Assembly (NCBI GenBank): GCA_024402695.1
Contig: JAKSTG010000007.1
Coordinates: 32,719 to 96,718, forward strand
Direction: 5' to 3'
DNA: 64,000 nt
DNA from: Treponema sp.
GTDB lineage: Bacteria > Spirochaetota > Spirochaetia > Treponematales > Treponemataceae
Below the pieces are notes generated by a model. The model was not told the origin of the DNA, did not search any database, and saw only the letters and a program-made list of their open reading frames with translations. Shown piece after piece: positions 15,888 through 24,524 of this stretch (the stretch's first letter is position 1; every line of letters starts with the position of its first letter). Made by a program: the position numbers and the translations under genes.

Positions 15888-17129
15888 ATGGTTGAAGTAA
15901 AAGAAGAAATGGAACGGGTTCCACGTGCCCTCCTTGTCGGAGAACCGGGAAATGACCTCCAGGAACTGAAGGGACTGGTTCTTACTTTAGGATATGAGAT
16001 TGTACAGAAACTAACTTTGACCCGTCTTGAAATCCATCCTGCCTACGGAATGGGAACCGGAAAAGCCCAGGAAATCAGCGATCTTGCACATAATATTGAA
16101 GCAGACTGCATTATTTTTGATTTCAATCTGGAACCAAGAAAACAGAGAAACTGGGAAGCTCTTTCTAACCTTTCCTGCTTTGACCGCCAGGAAGTAATTA
16201 TCCGCATTTTCGCGTCCCGCGCTCTTACAAAAGAAGCAGTTCTTCAGGTTGAACTTGCTCGTCTTCAGTATTCACTTCCGCGTCTCCAGCACATGAACAG
16301 AGATCTGAGCCGTCAGCGCGGTGGTGCTTTTGGTAACAAAGGTTCGGGAGAAACACAGCTGGAACTTGATTCCCGTAGAGTAAGGGAAAAAATCCAGGCA
16401 ATCAAAAAAGAACTTCTTGAAGTAGAAGTAAACCGCCAGACACAGAGAAAATCCAGAGACAAATATCCTAGCTGCTCCCTTGTAGGTTATACAAATGCAG
16501 GTAAATCAAGTCTTCTGAATGCCCTTACAGGCGCCGATGCCTTTGTACAAGACCAGCTCTTTGCTACTCTGGATCCTACAACAAGAAAACTTCCGATGAA
16601 TGACGGCTCCGCAGTCCTTATTACAGATACAGTAGGATTTGTTTCGAACCTGCCTCATTCCCTCATCGATGCTTTTAAATCTACACTCGAAGAAGCTACC
16701 TTCGCAGACCTTCTGCTGATTGTTCTGGATTCTGCAGATACTGCTGCCCTTGAACAGTACGAAACAGTATGTAAAGTCCTGGAAGAAATTGGAGCTGACA
16801 AAAATCCGCGAATGATCCTTCTTAACAAATTCGACAAAGCAAAAGAAGAAGCAGAAGAAAATCTTCAAAAGCTTCGCCTCCACTTCCCTGAAGCTCTCTG
16901 CGTGAGCGCAAAAGACCAGACTGGTTTTGATGAACTGAAAGATAAAATATATGATACGCTTCTTGGTGCCGCTTCAGAATACATTATTCCTATGCACGAA
17001 ATGAAACTCATGAGCGAACTGAAAAAAGCAGGCTGCATCGAAAGCGAAGAATGGCTCGATGACGGAGTCCACATTACCGCCAGAGCCACAGGAAGATTAC
17101 TTGCGTTGCTAAGCCCCTATATTAAGTAA
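15888..17129 (+). CDS. hflX: GTPase HflX
   Basis: 413 residues from the ATG at 15888, which has GGGAGG 4 bases upstream; an in-frame start at 15870 lies before that site and is less likely. N-terminal HflX domain with ALLVGEPGND and HPAYGMGTGKAQEI, glycine-rich loop QRGGAFGNKGSGETQLELD, then the G domain: GYTNAGKSSLLNAL (G1, residues 200-207), DPTTRKL (G2), TDTVGFVSNLPH (G3) and LNKFDKA (G4). HflX binds 50S/70S ribosomes and splits stalled ones under stress. The FliL-like and dgt genes follow on the same strand. Confidence 0.95.
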   Translation: MVEVKEEMERVPRALLVGEPGNDLQELKGLVLTLGYEIVQKLTLTRLEIHPAYGMGTGKAQEISDLAHNIEADCIIFDFNLEPRKQRNWEALSNLSCFDRQEVIIRIFASRALTKEAVLQVELARLQYSLPRLQHMNRDLSRQRGGAFGNKGSGETQLELDSRRVREKIQAIKKELLEVEVNRQTQRKSRDKYPSCSLVGYTNAGKSSLLNALTGADAFVQDQLFATLDPTTRKLPMNDGSAVLITDTVGFVSNLPHSLIDAFKSTLEEATFADLLLIVLDSADTAALEQYETVCKVLEEIGADKNPRMILLNKFDKAKEEAEENLQKLRLHFPEALCVSAKDQTGFDELKDKIYDTLLGAASEYIIPMHEMKLMSELKKAGCIESEEWLDDGVHITARATGRLLALLSPYIK

Positions 17130-17133
17130 TAAG

Positions 17134-17161
17134 TAATAGGTAATAGGTAATAGGTAATAGG
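17134..17161 (+). repeat. Four tandem copies of TAATAGG
   Basis: Exact heptamer repeats (17134-17140, 17141-17147, 17148-17154, 17155-17161), preceded by decayed TAAGTAA-like units right after the hflX stop. The final AGG is the only candidate ribosome binding site of the FliL-like gene. Confidence 0.9.
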
Positions 17162-17167
17162 TTTTGT

Positions 17168-17659
17168 ATGAAAGATAAAATACTGGTTGGGGTCATAATA
17201 TTTTTGTGTGCCGTGATTCTGCTGGGAACGGTCTTTGGTCTTTTGAACGGACATAAACCCTCAGAAAATTTAAGAGATTCAGATCCAACGCCCAAAGAAA
17301 TAACCAGCCTGAATAAAAGATCCAGTGACAAAGTTGCGGCCTATACAGACCTAGGACAGATCAGAGCCGTAACAAAAGCAGATGCTTCAGAAAAACACGG
17401 AGATGACGGAATTGCAATGGTCATTACTCCATGGCTTTCCTATCCTGAAGGTGACACTGTTTTCTTTGAGGAACTTTCCCGCAAAAGACTGATTATCAAA
17501 GGAATTTTCCAGACCTATTTTTCTGAACATACCCAGCATGAACTTCAAGTCTTAACAGAACCTGAAGTAAAAAAGCAGCTGCTTGAAAAAATCAACGACC
17601 AGCTCACACTTGGAAAGATTTCTGCAGTATATTTCAGTGAATACATTTTTCTTCAATAA
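17168..17659 (+). CDS. FliL-like membrane protein
   Basis: 163 residues. One N-terminal membrane segment (about residues 5-25, ILVGVIIFLCAVILLGTVFG), a short polar linker, and an extracytoplasmic domain whose end (KKQLLEKINDQLTLGKISAVYFSEYIFLQ) follows the FliL pattern of a helix ending in VYFTEFxxQ. FliL-family proteins sit beside the flagellar stator. This gene is outside a flagellar operon, between hflX and dgt, so it may be a second FliL or a related stomatin-like partner. TAATAGG repeats lie immediately before it. The start ATG fits; dgt follows after 14 bases. Confidence 0.6.
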   Translation: MKDKILVGVIIFLCAVILLGTVFGLLNGHKPSENLRDSDPTPKEITSLNKRSSDKVAAYTDLGQIRAVTKADASEKHGDDGIAMVITPWLSYPEGDTVFFEELSRKRLIIKGIFQTYFSEHTQHELQVLTEPEVKKQLLEKINDQLTLGKISAVYFSEYIFLQ

Positions 17660-17673
17660 ATAAGGGAGACCGG

Positions 17674-18963
17674 ATGAAAGACGCTTTTACTTCTGAAAAA
17701 CTCGATGAAAATAACCCTAAATGGAACGAAGCTGTAAAGCGGGAAATTGAGCTTTACGGAAGAGGCAACGACATTCGCGATCCTTTTGAAAGAGACTTTA
17801 CCCGTATTCTTCACAGCCAGGCTTTCCGCCGCATGAAGCATAAAACCCAGGTTTTCTTTGCGCCACAGAACGACCACATCTGTACAAGAATGGAACACGT
17901 TCTTCATGTTGCATCGGTTTCAAAAACCATTGCGCAATATCTGGGGCTTAATCCGCAGCTTACAGAAGCCATCGCTCTTGGACACGACATGGGCCATGCC
18001 CCTTTCGGTCACTTTGGCGAAGACGTTTTGAATAAACTGGTTCCTCAAAAAGAAGGTGGAAATGCTCCTAAAAAATTCTGGCATGAAAGAAACTCTCTTT
18101 TCTTTGCAGACTACATCGAAACACTTCCAGACCCTGACGGAATTGAACAGCCCCTGAATCTAACCTATGCCGTAAGAGACGGACTCATCTGTCACTGCGG
18201 CGAAATCGACCAGCACAGCGTAAGACCACGAGACAAAGCAATAGATCTTTACTCAATGACCCGTCCAGGCTTCATTCAGCCTTTCACATGGGAAGGTTGC
18301 GTTGTAAAGATTGCCGATAAGATTGCCTTCCTTGGCCGTGACCTGGAAGATGCCCGTGCTTATCACATCATTGATTCTGCTTCTTACCGCCAGCTCCGTG
18401 AAATAGTTGCGGGAACTTTAGGCTTTGAACACAAAGGCGCACAGCATGCCATGAGAAGCGGCAAAGCAATCAACACTACAGTTCTTATAAACGACATGAT
18501 TGTTGACCTGTGTAATGAATCAAGCCCTGAAAAAGGTCTTTGCTTCAGTCCCGAATATTTTAAATTCATCACCGAAATCAAACGCTTCAGTTTTGCAAAC
18601 ATCTACAGCCACTGGAGACTACAGGAATTCCAGAACTACGCTGAAAATGTTATCCAGACAATCTGGAGAACTCTCATGAAAGCACAGCTTTTTGCACAGA
18701 ACGGAAGAATCAGCCAGGCCCTTAAGCTCTATCCAAAACTGGGATCCACTTTTGAAGACTGGCTCATAAAGTATTCAAACTACCAGTATTTTGATACAGC
18801 AAAACATTCCGTTGAAGACAAGAAACGGGTTCTCCGATACAACACTCAGCAGGTCTTCGACCTTCACGACAATGCATCTTACGAAAAATGCTGCATTGAA
18901 TACATCTCCGGAATGACAGACCAATTTGCCATTCAGGTTTTTGAAGAAATTATTACGTTTTAG
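17674..18963 (+). CDS. dgt: Deoxyguanosinetriphosphate triphosphohydrolase-like protein
   Basis: 429 residues. HD-domain dNTPase: RDPFERDFTRILHSQAFRRM, MEHVLHVASVSKTIA with the first His, LGHDMGHAPFGHFGE with H104-D105, and YAVRDGLICHCGE. These hydrolyse dNTPs to nucleosides and triphosphate and so limit dNTP pools, which can restrict phages. Good ribosome binding site GGGAG 5 bases before the ATG. Follows the FliL-like gene closely. Whether it prefers dGTP cannot be seen. Confidence 0.88.
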   Translation: MKDAFTSEKLDENNPKWNEAVKREIELYGRGNDIRDPFERDFTRILHSQAFRRMKHKTQVFFAPQNDHICTRMEHVLHVASVSKTIAQYLGLNPQLTEAIALGHDMGHAPFGHFGEDVLNKLVPQKEGGNAPKKFWHERNSLFFADYIETLPDPDGIEQPLNLTYAVRDGLICHCGEIDQHSVRPRDKAIDLYSMTRPGFIQPFTWEGCVVKIADKIAFLGRDLEDARAYHIIDSASYRQLREIVAGTLGFEHKGAQHAMRSGKAINTTVLINDMIVDLCNESSPEKGLCFSPEYFKFITEIKRFSFANIYSHWRLQEFQNYAENVIQTIWRTLMKAQLFAQNGRISQALKLYPKLGSTFEDWLIKYSNYQYFDTAKHSVEDKKRVLRYNTQQVFDLHDNASYEKCCIEYISGMTDQFAIQVFEEIITF

Positions 18964-18997
18964 GTAACAATCAAATGGGGCCCTCGCCCCTTCGACC

Positions 18998-19037
18998 CTT
19001 CGACAAGCTCAGGGACCGCAAACTCAGGGACCGCAAA
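18998..19037 (+). repeat. Palindromic repeat with a 15-base tandem duplication
   Basis: CCTTCGACAAGCTCAGGG-type quasi-palindrome followed by two exact copies of CTCAGGGACCGCAAA (19008-19022, 19023-19037) and the beginning of a third. GC-rich compared with its surroundings. From memory the core word occurs in many unrelated bacterial genomes. Confidence 0.75.
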
Positions 19038-19051
19038 CTCAAGAAACATTT

Positions 19052-19087
19052 GACAAAAAAAAGGCGCTGAAAAAAATCAGCGCCTTT
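19052..19087 (-). terminator. Terminator of the met cluster
   Basis: Eleven-bp stem AAAGGCGCTGA / TCAGCGCCTTT (19060-19070 with 19077-19087); on the minus strand it ends in eight T. It probably also ends dgt transcription from the other side. Confidence 0.88.
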
Positions 19088-19117
19088 ATATAAGCAATCT
19101 AATATCTTTTGCTTAAA

Positions 19118-19894
19118 TTAGTATACTGTTACAACTTCACCGTTTGGATATTTCTTTGTAATGTAATCTTTTACTTTCTGGCTCTGAAGAGCTTTTACCA
19201 GTGCTTTGATTTCTGCTTTATTTTCGTTACCAGCTTTTACGCAGATAATGTTTACGTATGGAGAAGAAGAACCTTCTACAAAAAGTCCGTCTTTTGCTGC
19301 AGAAAGACCAGCAGGAATTGCATAGTTACCATTGATAACAGCTGCGTCTACGTCATTAAGTGTACGTGGAAGTGAAGCGGCTTCAATTTCACGGAACTTA
19401 AGTTTCAGAGGATTCTTTTTTACATCAAGTGGGGTTGCTGTAAGTCCAGCACCATCTTTCAATGTAATAAGTCCAGCTTCCTGAAGAAGAAGAAGAGCAC
19501 GACCTTCGTTTGTAGGGTCATTTGGAATTGCTACAGTAGCCTTCTTTTTAAGGTCATTCAAAGATTTTACTTTGTTCGAATAAACAGCAAATGGTTCAAC
19601 ATGGATTCCACCGGCATTTACCAGGTGATAGCCTTTTTCTTCATTGAAGGAATTCAGGTAAGGAATGTGCTGGAAGTAGTTAGCATCAATGTCGCCTGAT
19701 TCAACGGCATCATTAGGTGTTACGTAATCTGTGAATTCAATTACTTTAAGAGTAATTCCTTCAGCTGCAAGGTCTTCTGTAATAAGGTTCAGAAGTTCTG
19801 CATGTGGCTCTGGAGTAGCTCCAACTTTAATTGTCTGAGCAAAGAGTGAAAGTGACAGCAGGAATGCTGCCGAAATAGCGATAATCTTTTTCAT
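19118..19894 (-). CDS. metQ: Methionine-binding protein MetQ (NlpA family), no lipobox Cys
   Basis: 258 residues. Substrate-binding component of the MetNIQ importer; KVGATPEPHAELLNLI, NYFQHIPYLNSFNEEKG and NDPTNEGRALLLLQEAGLI are hallmarks of the NlpA/MetQ family. The signal sequence MKKIIAISAAFLLSLSLFAQ ends in an alanine-type signal peptidase I site and contains no cysteine at all, whereas MetQ is normally a lipoprotein. So it may be a free periplasmic protein. It lies 143 bases after metI on the same strand, with an inverted repeat (TGTTATA / TATAACA, 20001-20023) in the gap. Confidence 0.93.
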   Translation of the reverse strand: MKKIIAISAAFLLSLSLFAQTIKVGATPEPHAELLNLITEDLAAEGITLKVIEFTDYVTPNDAVESGDIDANYFQHIPYLNSFNEEKGYHLVNAGGIHVEPFAVYSNKVKSLNDLKKKATVAIPNDPTNEGRALLLLQEAGLITLKDGAGLTATPLDVKKNPLKLKFREIEAASLPRTLNDVDAAVINGNYAIPAGLSAAKDGLFVEGSSSPYVNIICVKAGNENKAEIKALVKALQSQKVKDYITKKYPNGEVVTVY

Positions 19895-20000
19895 TTTAAT
19901 CTCCTGTCTGAGCCGGCCCTTTTGAGCCTGCTCTTTAACTAATCTTGGTTTTATATTAGTAATTTGACAGGAAATTGTAAAATACTATCTTTTAATACCT

Positions 20001-20023
20001 TGTTATAAATTAAATCTATAACA
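20001..20023. promoter_or_regulatory. Inverted repeat between metI and metQ
   Basis: TGTTATA and TATAACA separated by 9 bases. Could be an operator or a weak promoter region for separate metQ expression. I did not find a SAM riboswitch or T-box core in the 143-base gap. Confidence 0.3.
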
Positions 20024-20037
20024 ATTGACAGTAACAT

Positions 20038-20691
20038 TTATCTTTTTGACATCATCTTGTTTACTATTTTTGTGCCTGCAAACTGAATGAGTGCTACAAG
20101 AATAATAATTACAATTACCGATGCAAGCATGATTCCGGTTCTGAAGCGCTGGTATCCGTAACGGATAGCAAGGTCTCCAAGTCCGCCTCCACCTAAAGTT
20201 CCTGCCATGGCACTGTATCCAATAAGGTTTATGATAGTTAATGTAATTCCAGAGGCAACAGAAGGCAGTGCTTCAGGAATCAATACTTTATAGATAATCT
20301 GCCAGTTTGTAGAACCCATAGAACGTGCGGCCTGAATCATACCCGGGTCAACTTCGTTTAAAGCTGTTTCTGTAATACGGGCAACAAAAGGGGCTGCAGC
20401 AATAGAAAGAGGAATAATTGTAGCAGCAGTTCCAATTGCGGTTCCAAGAACAAATCTTGTAAAAGGCAGAAGAACAATCATCAAAATTACAAATGGAAAT
20501 GATCTGAGAACATCTATGATACGGCTTAAAATAGAATTAAAAACCGGATGAGGTGTAATTCCAAATTTATTTGTAATGTTCAATAAAACACCCAGTGGAA
20601 AACCAATAAGAAGAGCAAACAATGTTGAAAGAGCAACCATGATCAAAGTCTGAAGTGTTGAAGTTCCAACAAGAATAAAAATCTGATTCAT
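20038..20691 (-). CDS. metI: Methionine ABC transporter permease MetI
   Basis: 217 residues with about five membrane segments. The EAA-type cytoplasmic loop (AARSMGSTNWQIIYKVLIPEALP, read in two parts) docks on the ATPase; VDVLRSFPFVILMIV-like and IIDVLRSFPF are typical for MetI. The start codon overlaps the metN stop codon by one base. Forms the inner-membrane channel for methionine with MetN. Confidence 0.95.
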   Translation of the reverse strand: MNQIFILVGTSTLQTLIMVALSTLFALLIGFPLGVLLNITNKFGITPHPVFNSILSRIIDVLRSFPFVILMIVLLPFTRFVLGTAIGTAATIIPLSIAAAPFVARITETALNEVDPGMIQAARSMGSTNWQIIYKVLIPEALPSVASGITLTIINLIGYSAMAGTLGGGGLGDLAIRYGYQRFRTGIMLASVIVIIILVALIQFAGTKIVNKMMSKR

Positions 20692-21710
20692 TATTCAGCC
20701 TCCTCTATGGCAACGCCGCTTTCACGAATAAAGCCGACAGCCTTCTGCACTTCTTCTTCAGTCCCAAGAATATCTATGATCATAGAACCAATATCTTTTG
20801 AAGGCAGATGCTGAATCCCACCGGCGCGAATATTTACATCTACATCAAACTTTTTGCAGACCTGACTGATGACAGGTTTTCCTGTATCTTCATTAATAAA
20901 ATGAAGAACAAACTTTCCGCCGTCTTTAGACCATCGGAGCATACCTTCAGTTCTTTCATCACCCTGTGTCTGGACGATATTTTTGATGAAGTCTTTTGTT
21001 ACTTCTGTTTTTGGATTTGTAAAAATATCAGAAACAAGCCCCTGTTCAACCACAGCACCGTTTTCGATAACAGCAACCTGGTCACAGGCATCGCGGACAA
21101 CTTCCATCTGATGTGTAATCATTACAACAGTAAGATTCATCTTTTCCTGAATCTCGCGAATAAGGGCCAGAATGGAACGGGTTGTCTGTGGATCCAGAGC
21201 ACTTGTAGCTTCGTCACAGAAAAGAATATCCGGCTGAGTTGCAAGAGCACGGGCAATAGCAATACGCTGCTTCTGACCGCCGCTCAATGTAGAAATTGGA
21301 GCATCACCACGGTCTTCAAGACCAACCAGCTTAAGCATTTCACGAACCCGTTCTTCAATCTGGGCTTTTGGAGTTCCACAGATTTCAAGAGGATAAGCAA
21401 TATTCTTTGCCGCTGTTCTTGAAGAAAACAGGTTGAAATTCTGAAAAATCATACCGATTTTGCGGCGCTGAAGAATAAGCTCTTTTTTTGAAAGATTGTC
21501 TACACGTTTTCCGCTGTAATAAACAGCACCTTCGTCAGGAGTTTCCAGAAGACTTACAAGACGAACCAAAGAAGATTTTCCTGCTCCGGATTTCCCGATA
21601 ATCCCGAAAATCTTATTCTCAGGAATATCAAGGGAAATATTGTTTACTGCAGTAATGGAACCGTCTTTAGTGGTATAAGTTTTTTTTAGGTTCTCTAGTT
21701 TAATCTGCAT
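20691..21710 (-). CDS. metN: Methionine ABC transporter ATP-binding protein MetN
   Basis: 339 residues. Walker A GKSGAGKSS (about 39-47), signature LSGGQ (142-146), Walker B with DEATS (166-170), and a C-terminal NIL domain (about 262-339) that senses methionine and inhibits transport. Its ATG comes 3 bases after the stop of the ACT-domain gene, with hardly any ribosome binding site, so coupling is likely. Powers methionine uptake with MetI and MetQ. Confidence 0.96.
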   Translation of the reverse strand: MQIKLENLKKTYTTKDGSITAVNNISLDIPENKIFGIIGKSGAGKSSLVRLVSLLETPDEGAVYYSGKRVDNLSKKELILQRRKIGMIFQNFNLFSSRTAAKNIAYPLEICGTPKAQIEERVREMLKLVGLEDRGDAPISTLSGGQKQRIAIARALATQPDILFCDEATSALDPQTTRSILALIREIQEKMNLTVVMITHQMEVVRDACDQVAVIENGAVVEQGLVSDIFTNPKTEVTKDFIKNIVQTQGDERTEGMLRWSKDGGKFVLHFINEDTGKPVISQVCKKFDVDVNIRAGGIQHLPSKDIGSMIIDILGTEEEVQKAVGFIRESGVAIEEAE

Positions 21711-21713
21711 ATA

Positions 21714-21983
21714 TTAAACTCGGTGCATGGCACTAAATACTTTTTCGCTCATGATGTTGATATCAACACCCATGGTTTCTGCAAGTTCAGTCATATTCTT
21801 ACGGAGATCATCGATAGCAACATCAGCGTTGTCCAGATTTGCCATCATCATCATAACAAAGTTTCCGGAAAGAATTGTCTGTGTAATATCTACAATATTG
21901 ATTTTGTGTTCTGCAAGATATGCTGAAACTTTAGCGATAATACCAACTTTGTCTGATCCAACTACTGTAATAATTGCGTTCAT
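21714..21983 (-). CDS. ACT domain protein (UPF0237 type)
   Basis: 89 residues from the ATG at 21981-21983, which has GAGGAAAATT upstream; a longer frame to 22016 lacks a ribosome binding site. MNAIITVVGSDKVGIIAKVSAYLAEHKINI is a complete ACT fold start, followed by ILSGNFVMMMMANL. Such stand-alone proteins consist of the amino-acid-binding ACT domain and a short C-terminal tail; the ligand is unknown. It sits between ornithine carbamoyltransferase and metN, all within a few bases of each other, so a role as amino acid sensor is plausible. Confidence 0.88.
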   Translation of the reverse strand: MNAIITVVGSDKVGIIAKVSAYLAEHKINIVDITQTILSGNFVMMMMANLDNADVAIDDLRKNMTELAETMGVDINIMSEKVFSAMHRV

Positions 21984-21993
21984 AATTTTCCTC

Positions 21994-22980
21994 TTATAAT
22001 CCAAGTGTAGCAGCAATCACTGCTTTGATTGTATGCATTCGGTTTTCTGCTTCATCAAAAACTACGCTCTGTGAAGACTCAAAAACTTCGTCTGTAACTT
22101 CCATTTCACCAATTCCAAATTTTTCGGCAATTTCTTTTCCAATTTTTGTATTTTCATCATGGAAAGATGGAAGATCATGCATAAAGATTGCTGTAGGTTT
22201 AGCCATTTTAAGTACATTCATATTTACCTGATATGGCTTAAGGTCTGTAATGCGTTCTGCCCATACTTCATCAGGTTCACCCATACTTACCCAAACATCA
22301 GTGTAAAGAATATCTGCATCTTTTGTAGCTTTTGCTACATCAGTTTCGCAAGTTACTGAACCGCCAGAAACTTTTGCCCATTCTTCACATTCTTTAAGAA
22401 GTTCTTTTGAAGGGAAATATTTTTCTGGAGCACAGAGAACCAGATCCAGCCCAAGTTTTGAACAAACAATTGAAAGAGAATTTCCAATGTTGTAGCGGGC
22501 GTCTCCGTAGTAAACCATTTTGAGACCTTTAAGTTTTCCGTAGTGTTCGCGGATTGTAAGCATATCGGCCAGCATCTGAGTTGGATGATATTCATTTGTA
22601 AGGCCATTCCATACAGGAACATGAGACTGCTTTGCAAGTTCTTCAACGATTTCCTGACCGAACCCGCGGTATTCAATTCCGTCATACATACGTTCAAGAA
22701 CACGGGCTGTGTCGGCGATCGATTCTTTTTTTCCAATCTGACTGCCTTCTGCCAGGTATGTTGTTGAAATACCAAGATCGTGGGCTGCTACTTCAAAAGA
22801 ACAGCGGGTACGTGTACTTGTTTTTTCAAAAATGAGAACAATATTTTTTCCACGGTGAATATCAACGGGAATGCGTTTCTTTTTCTTTTCTTTGAAATCT
22901 GCGGCTGTATCAAGCAGGAACAGGATTTCTTCTGGAGTGAAATCTTTAAGTGTCAAAAAATCTCTTCCGGTAAGGTTCAT
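21994..22980 (-). CDS. argF: Ornithine carbamoyltransferase, catalytic Cys replaced
   Basis: 328 residues. Carbamoyl phosphate motif STRTR at 55-59, HPTQ at 132-135 and ornithine loop D228...SMG at 232-234 are all present, and the C-terminal EVTDEVFESSQSVVFDEAENRMHT is classical. It makes citrulline from ornithine and carbamoyl phosphate (or runs backwards in arginine fermentation). The usual HCLP motif reads HDLP here (H268, D269; codon at 22174-22176), so the cysteine that contacts ornithine is missing. I cannot tell argF from arcB. First gene of the OTC-ACT-met run; ribosome binding site CGGAG. Confidence 0.9.
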   Translation of the reverse strand: MNLTGRDFLTLKDFTPEEILFLLDTAADFKEKKKKRIPVDIHRGKNIVLIFEKTSTRTRCSFEVAAHDLGISTTYLAEGSQIGKKESIADTARVLERMYDGIEYRGFGQEIVEELAKQSHVPVWNGLTNEYHPTQMLADMLTIREHYGKLKGLKMVYYGDARYNIGNSLSIVCSKLGLDLVLCAPEKYFPSKELLKECEEWAKVSGGSVTCETDVAKATKDADILYTDVWVSMGEPDEVWAERITDLKPYQVNMNVLKMAKPTAIFMHDLPSFHDENTKIGKEIAEKFGIGEMEVTDEVFESSQSVVFDEAENRMHTIKAVIAATLGL

Positions 22981-23000
22981 AATAACTCCGTTTTTTATAT

Positions 23001-23024
23001 TTGAATTTCTTTTGGAAAATTCAA
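23001..23024. promoter_or_regulatory. Inverted repeat upstream of the carbamoyltransferase gene
   Basis: TTGAATTT and AAATTCAA, perfect 8-bp arms with an 8-base centre, 20 bases before the ATG. The half-sites resemble ARG-box halves but the spacing does not fit the 18-bp ARG box. Could be an operator. Confidence 0.35.
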
Positions 23025-23069
23025 CTTCATTTTATTTAATTTCCTTTGATTTATCAATAAAGGGATCCT

Positions 23070-24521
23070 TTATATCAGTTCTGCAAGACATTCTGTTTCA
23101 CCACCCTTACGGATATTATCCTGTAAAGGAGCGAGAATTTTTACTTTCTGAAGCATGCCGTTCTTCATCAAAGGCTTATTTTCATCAACTTCGATACTGC
23201 AGTGAAGAAAGTTTCCCGTTACTGCATGATAGATGATTTTTCCATCTTTATTTCTTTTCTGATTTCGAACGGTTTCAACAACACAGGAAAGTTCTTTATC
23301 TATAAATCCATTGATATATTTTATTTTTGCTTCTGCAGCCTTTGTTGTAAGGGTATATGCCCTTTCCCCAGAAACAACCTGAGGAACTTTATTTTTCATT
23401 TTAACAGCTTCAGTTCCAGGACGTTCCGAATAAGGGAAAGCATGAACCCAGGCCATACCGCAGGCTTTACACAGATTCAGGCTTTCTTCAAAGTCTTCAT
23501 CGGTCTCCCCAGGAAAACCTGTAATAATATCACAGGCAAGGAAAGGATTTTCTTTTACACTGCGGATTTTTTCGCAGGCATCAATAACATCCTGAGCCTT
23601 GTAGCCGCGGTTCATGGCTTCAAGAATTCTGTCACTGCCGCTCTGAACAGAAATATGAAAATGAGGACAGACTCTAGGATCCTTAATTGCATCAAGGAAA
23701 TCTTCTTTCACTATCTGAGGATAGATGCTTGAAATACGAATGTTGATTTTTGAAGTGTTTGCAAGAATCAGTTTCAGAAGTCCTGCAAAATTGATTACTC
23801 CACCTATTGCCTCAGGCCCGTCCCAGGCGCCGTGATACTGTGCAATGTTTACAGTTGTGATTACAACTTCACTTTGTCCGGAAGCTTCCAGCTGTTTTAT
23901 ACGGTCAATTACTGTACGGGCATCAAGAGAAACAGATTTTCCTCTGGCAATGTTTATAGTACAGTAGGCACATTTTGAATTACATCCATCCTGAATTTTA
24001 ATAGACGATCTGGAATGTGCAAGGAACGAATCTGTTGCAAGAACAAAAGAATTTTCTGGGACACCAGGATTCAGAATCGGTTTCAGAATGATTTCTTTTT
24101 CGATTAAGGAAACAATTTCCACCGGAGATAAATCAAGGGATTTCTTAAGCATTTCAGGAACACCTGAAATACGGCTTTTTACCTGACCACCAAGAACGGC
24201 GATTCTTTCATCCATTTTCTTGATTTCCAAAGGACGCAGCTGAGCGTAACATCCGGTTACGATTACAGCGGCTTTAGGATAAGTCTTCAAAAGAAGGCGG
24301 ATAAGACGACGGGCTTTCTGCTCTGCTTTGATTGTTACAGAACAGGTATTGATTACACAGAGGACTGTAGTCTCATCAACTGGAGATGCTGCGGAAACTG
24401 GAGTTAAATCGGATGTGAAACCCGCCTCAGAAAAAAAATGCGCTGCCCCTTCACTCTCAATTTGGTTCAGGCGGCAGCCAAGTGTCTCAAAGCGGATTTT
24501 GTACTTTGAAAAATCAGTCAT
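23070..24521 (-). CDS. mtaB: MtaB-type tRNA methylthiotransferase (radical SAM)
   Basis: 483 residues. N-terminal UPF0004 domain with the three auxiliary-cluster cysteines C16 (FETLGCRLNQ), C60 and C91; radical SAM cluster cysteines C180, C184 and C187 (CNSKCAYC); C-terminal TRAM-like domain from about 405. The TLGCRLNQIE start points to MtaB, which puts the methylthio group on t6A37 of tRNAs reading ANN codons, rather than MiaB or RimO. It starts 3 bases after the TPR gene's stop. Confidence 0.88.
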   Translation of the reverse strand: MTDFSKYKIRFETLGCRLNQIESEGAAHFFSEAGFTSDLTPVSAASPVDETTVLCVINTCSVTIKAEQKARRLIRLLLKTYPKAAVIVTGCYAQLRPLEIKKMDERIAVLGGQVKSRISGVPEMLKKSLDLSPVEIVSLIEKEIILKPILNPGVPENSFVLATDSFLAHSRSSIKIQDGCNSKCAYCTINIARGKSVSLDARTVIDRIKQLEASGQSEVVITTVNIAQYHGAWDGPEAIGGVINFAGLLKLILANTSKINIRISSIYPQIVKEDFLDAIKDPRVCPHFHISVQSGSDRILEAMNRGYKAQDVIDACEKIRSVKENPFLACDIITGFPGETDEDFEESLNLCKACGMAWVHAFPYSERPGTEAVKMKNKVPQVVSGERAYTLTTKAAEAKIKYINGFIDKELSCVVETVRNQKRNKDGKIIYHAVTGNFLHCSIEVDENKPLMKNGMLQKVKILAPLQDNIRKGGETECLAELI

Positions 24522-24524
24522 GTA

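Noticed and set aside
19895..20037. Possible SAM riboswitch or T-box before metQ
   Set aside because: The GC-rich stretch near 19905-19935 can pair, but I could not fit the conserved core of any known methionine-related leader.
22981..23069. ARG box before the carbamoyltransferase gene
   Set aside because: Half-sites resemble it, but the 12 bases between TGAAT and ATTCA do not fit the known operator geometry.
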